Assembly: GCA_934631985.1 (NCBI GenBank) | Contig: CAKTYE010000003.1 | Span: forward strand, 14,314 to 78,313 | DNA: 64,000 bases | Origin: an uncultured Clostridia bacterium | GTDB lineage: Bacteria > Bacillota > Clostridia > Christensenellales > Aristaeellaceae | Reading direction: 5' to 3' | In this document: positions 61,751-64,000 of the stretch, in pieces | How positions within the stretch are numbered: position 1 is the stretch's first letter | How the letters are laid out: each line of letters opens with the position of its first letter | The notes under the pieces: generated by a model | Databases searched by the model: none | What the model saw: the letters and a program-made list of their open reading frames with translations, nothing else | Told to the model about the DNA's origin: nothing | Translations under genes and position numbers: made by a program

Positions 61751-62418
61751 GCCTGCTCCGCCTCCTTCGCCCAGGCCACCAGGGTCTCCACCACCTCGTT
61801 CATGTTCAGGTGCGTGGAATCCAGCACACGTGCCCCGGGTGCGACCTGCAGGGGGTCCACCGCCCGGTGCATGTCCTGGTCGTCCCGCTTGCGCAGCTCC
61901 GAAAGCACCTGCTCATAGGTATCCGGCAGGCCCTTCTTTTGCAGCTCCAGATAGCGGCGGCGGGCGCGTTCCTCCGCCGTTGCTGTCAGAAACACCTTCA
62001 GCGTTGCGTTCGGCAGCACACGAAAACCGATGTCGCGCCCATCCACCAGCATGGGCTGCTCGTCCGCCAGCTTTTGCTGCAGGGCCACCATCGCCTTCCG
62101 CACGCCCTGATACCGCGCTACGGTGGACGCAGCCATGCTCACCTCCGGGGTGCGGATGCTGCCGGTCACGTCCTCGCCCTCCACCAGGGTGTGCTGCTTC
62201 CCCTCGGCATAGCGCACGCTCAGGCGCAACCTTTCCGCCATGGCGGTCACGCCTTCCTCATCCGCAAGGTCGATCCCCTGCTTCAGGGCCCACAGCCCCA
62301 CCGCGCGGTACATCGCGCCCGTATCCAGGTGCAGGATGCCCAGGCGCTTGGCGGTTTCATCCGCCACAGTTGATTTTCCGGCCCCTACCGGGCCATCCAG
62401 TGCAATGGTCAAAGGCAT
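61747..62418 (-). CDS. cmk: Cytidylate kinase
   Basis: This 223-residue enzyme phosphorylates CMP and dCMP. The N-terminal P-loop IALDGPVGAGKSTVADETAK is complete, followed by YRAVGLWAL, the CMP-binding region with VDGRDIGFRVLPNA and the lid ERARRRYLEL. Length is normal. It follows the HutP-like gene by 25 bases and is coupled to plsC. Confidence 0.96.
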   Translation of the reverse strand: MPLTIALDGPVGAGKSTVADETAKRLGILHLDTGAMYRAVGLWALKQGIDLADEEGVTAMAERLRLSVRYAEGKQHTLVEGEDVTGSIRTPEVSMAASTVARYQGVRKAMVALQQKLADEQPMLVDGRDIGFRVLPNATLKVFLTATAEERARRRYLELQKKGLPDTYEQVLSELRKRDDQDMHRAVDPLQVAPGARVLDSTHLNMNEVVETLVAWAKEAEQA

Positions 62419-62443
62419 ATGCTCTCGTCTCGCTTTCGTTTTG

Positions 62444-62863
62444 TCAAATCACCCGGTGGCCCATGCCGACGCATACCTCGTTCAGATGCACCAACCCAAT
62501 GCCAAAGAAGACCGCCACCGCCACATGCTCGCCGTGACGCGCCACGCCAATCTTGCCGCCCACGCTGAGGCCCAGCGCCTTGGTCGTCACCTGGGAGAGA
62601 GCCTCCCGGGCTGCGCCCGCCACTGCGCCTTCCTCATGATGGGTCTCCCCGATGACGTTCTCGCGCTTTGCCGCAACCACCGCGCGTTCCACGATCTTCA
62701 TCACGCTCTGCACAAATTCGCCGCCGTAGTCCGCCGCAGCGCCGCAAATGTCCTGCGCCAGCAGGGACTCCTTCAGCGCGGCTTCCTCCTCGCGGGTGGC
62801 AGTCATGCTCAGCAGAATGGCTGCGCGCGCCACCTCCCGGCTTTCTCCGGATGTCTTCATCAT
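62444..62863 (-). CDS. HutP-family protein
   Basis: This 139-residue protein resembles HutP, the Bacillus L-histidine- and Mg-dependent RNA-binding antiterminator: VARAAILLSM, EGAVAGAAREALSQVTTKAL and a C-terminal VAVFFGIGLVHLNEVCVGMG match the family pattern. No hut genes are nearby, and in many Clostridia a relative sits next to cmk and spore genes, so its target is unknown. GAGGAGG precedes the start; it leads the hutP-like-cmk-plsC-ispH/rpsA transcript from the promoter at 62899-62927. Confidence 0.8.
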   Translation of the reverse strand: MMKTSGESREVARAAILLSMTATREEEAALKESLLAQDICGAAADYGGEFVQSVMKIVERAVVAAKRENVIGETHHEEGAVAGAAREALSQVTTKALGLSVGGKIGVARHGEHVAVAVFFGIGLVHLNEVCVGMGHRVI

Positions 62864-62898
62864 GACGTGAACCTCCTCGGCGTATTCGCAACATATCT

Positions 62899-62927
62899 AT
62901 TATACGATAACAGCCGCCCACAGGCAA
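62899..62927 (-). promoter_or_regulatory. Promoter of the hutP-like-cmk-plsC-ispH/rpsA cluster
   Basis: On the minus strand, TTGCCT (62927-62922), 17 bases, TATAAT (62904-62899). Confidence 0.75.
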
Positions 62928-62942
62928 GTGCGAAAAAATCGA

Positions 62943-63446
62943 TCAGCACAGCAGGCATGCCGCCGCCACCCCTGCCAGCCAGGAAAGCATGGAAAGCGTC
63001 AGCGCCTTGGGCAGCCGCTTCACCCCCGCCGCCGAAAGATACACCGCCAGGGTATACAGGATCGTCTCCGAGGAGCCGACCACCACCGCCGCCACGCGGG
63101 AAGCGCGGCTGTCCGGCCCGGTGCGCGCCATCAGCTCCTGCAAGGCTGCAAGACTTCCCGCACCGCTGAGGGGACGCAGCAACAGCGTGGTCACGGCCTC
63201 CCGCGGAACGCCCAGCGCTTCCACCAATGGCCCCAGCAGCCCCTCAGTCAGCGACGCCATCCCGCCTCCGCGCACCAGACCGATCAGCAGCAGCATCGCC
63301 GTCAGCGCAGGCAGCATCCGCATGCCGGTTTGCAGGCCTTCCCGCGCGCCCGTCAAAAATGCGTCGTATCCCTTGCCTGACCATTGCCCTGCCAGCAAAA
63401 ACGCCCCGACCACTGCCAGCAGCAGCGCACTCGATAGGTCACCCAT
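62943..63446 (-). CDS. spmB: Spore maturation protein B
   Basis: This 167-residue membrane protein is needed for normal spore core dehydration in Bacillus. It has about four hydrophobic segments, and PLSGAGSLAALQELMARTGPDS and GSSETILYTLAVYL are conserved SpmB sequences (nucleoside-recognition-like fold). It overlaps spmA by 8 bases, so the two are coupled. It indicates an endospore-forming lineage. Confidence 0.92.
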   Translation of the reverse strand: MGDLSSALLLAVVGAFLLAGQWSGKGYDAFLTGAREGLQTGMRMLPALTAMLLLIGLVRGGGMASLTEGLLGPLVEALGVPREAVTTLLLRPLSGAGSLAALQELMARTGPDSRASRVAAVVVGSSETILYTLAVYLSAAGVKRLPKALTLSMLSWLAGVAAACLLC

Positions 63447-64000
63447 GCTTTTTCCCCCAATCCGTCAGGCGAAGCATCAGCGCCGCCGCCAGCGTCGCCA
63501 CCGCCGTTGCGATCAGCGTGGGCAGCCAGATGTCCCCCGGCGCGGCGCTTCCCGCCTGCTGCCGCAGGGTGATGACCGTGGTCGGCATCAGCGACAGCCC
63601 GGAATTGTTCAGCACCAGCAATGTCAATAGTCCCCGCATGCCGCTCTCCCCCTGCTGCGCCAGCAGCGTTGCCGCGCGGATGCCGAAGGGCGTTGCCGCG
63701 TTGCCCAGCCCCAGCAGATTTGCCGCCAGATTCATTCCCATCGCCGCCCAGCTTTCCGCCGTCAGTTCCCGGCGCACCAGCGGCGACAGCAGCCTGCGCA
63801 GCCCACGCGCCAGTATGCCCATGATGGGTGTATCCCGCAGCATGCCCATCAGCCCACCCCAAACCATCATGCTGCCCGTCAGCGTCACCCCCAGGCGGAT
63901 GGCCTCGCTTCCCGCCGTCAAAAGCGCCGTCTCCGCCTGCTGCCACTGCCCCGTCCCCAGAGTCGCACCTATTGCCAGCAGCATCCACACGCTCCAAATC
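63439..64000 (-). CDS. spmA: Spore maturation protein A (5' end outside the window)
   Basis: The visible part (about 187 residues) is almost all of SpmA: MMVWGGLMGMLRDTPIMGIL, NLAANLLGLGNAATPFGI and SGLSLMPTTVITLRQ are family sequences, with several membrane segments. The frame stays open to the window edge (codons IWSVWMLL precede the GTG at 63990), so the true start lies beyond 64000. It is coupled to spmB by an 8-base overlap. Confidence 0.9.
   Translation of the reverse strand, partial: IWSVWMLLAIGATLGTGQWQQAETALLTAGSEAIRLGVTLTGSMMVWGGLMGMLRDTPIMGILARGLRRLLSPLVRRELTAESWAAMGMNLAANLLGLGNAATPFGIRAATLLAQQGESGMRGLLTLLVLNNSGLSLMPTTVITLRQQAGSAAPGDIWLPTLIATAVATLAAALMLRLTDWGKKHG

Overview
The window looks like chromosomal DNA of an endospore-forming, GC-rich anaerobic member of the Bacillota (class Clostridia), probably a gut or rumen carbohydrate fermenter. 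The clues are spmA/spmB and a HutP-like gene, the fused ispH-rpsA gene, multi-component sugar ABC transporters with YesM/YesN-type signalling, strong AGGAGG ribosome binding sites, and several secreted proteins. The exact family cannot be fixed from the sequence; a Christensenellales- or Oscillospirales-like lineage is a guess. I see no tRNA, rRNA, CRISPR array, prophage or transposase.

Positions 1-25,000 form a carbohydrate island built on disaccharide phosphorolysis. It starts with the C-terminal half of a GH65 phosphorylase (5' part missing), a LacI regulator and beta-phosphoglucomutase. Next come a secreted beta-helix polysaccharidase-like protein with a coagulation-factor-type (F5/8C) partner, a secreted CIA30/CBM11-like protein, a second LacI regulator, an acetyltransferase, a complete GH65 phosphorylase and its ABC importer. 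Three of these transcription units (beta-helix pair, CIA30-like protein, importer plus GH65) share the same consensus-like promoter plus a GTTTAGCGTTAAAC-type dyad, so they appear to be one LacI-controlled regulon: outside cleavage, import, then phosphorolysis. Beyond lies an AraC-type response regulator / solute-binding protein / YesM-type kinase operon, a GH94 phosphorylase that keeps the chitobiose-phosphorylase catalytic Asp492 position, and a second LplB/YtcP-type importer.

Positions 25,000-36,000 hold the decayed end of an Ig-like surface protein, a DUF5711/CvpA membrane pair, a 1,274-residue secreted protein with a Thr/Pro/Glu-rich N-terminus, a DNA-repair/nucleotide-hydrolysis trio (deoxyinosine glycosylase, TIM-barrel protein, YfbR-like HD hydrolase), a TPP riboswitch with ThiT, and a lipoprotein combining a ComEC-like metallo-beta-lactamase fold with a lamin-tail domain.

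Positions 36,000-64,000 are mostly housekeeping: pyrG; birA-acpS-nnr; a MoxR/DUF58/transglutaminase operon; a nucleoside-type ABC transporter; a FliB-like cysteine-cluster protein; a GPH symporter; clpX, clpP and tig; purC with a phosphodiester glycosidase; thiN; and the conserved spmA-spmB-hutP-like-cmk-plsC-ispH/rpsA cluster running off the right edge.

Short hairpin-forming repeats of at least two families sit in the intergenic gaps at about 18.1-18.5, 20.9, 43.0, 45.6, 52.0-52.4 and 58.6-58.9 kb.
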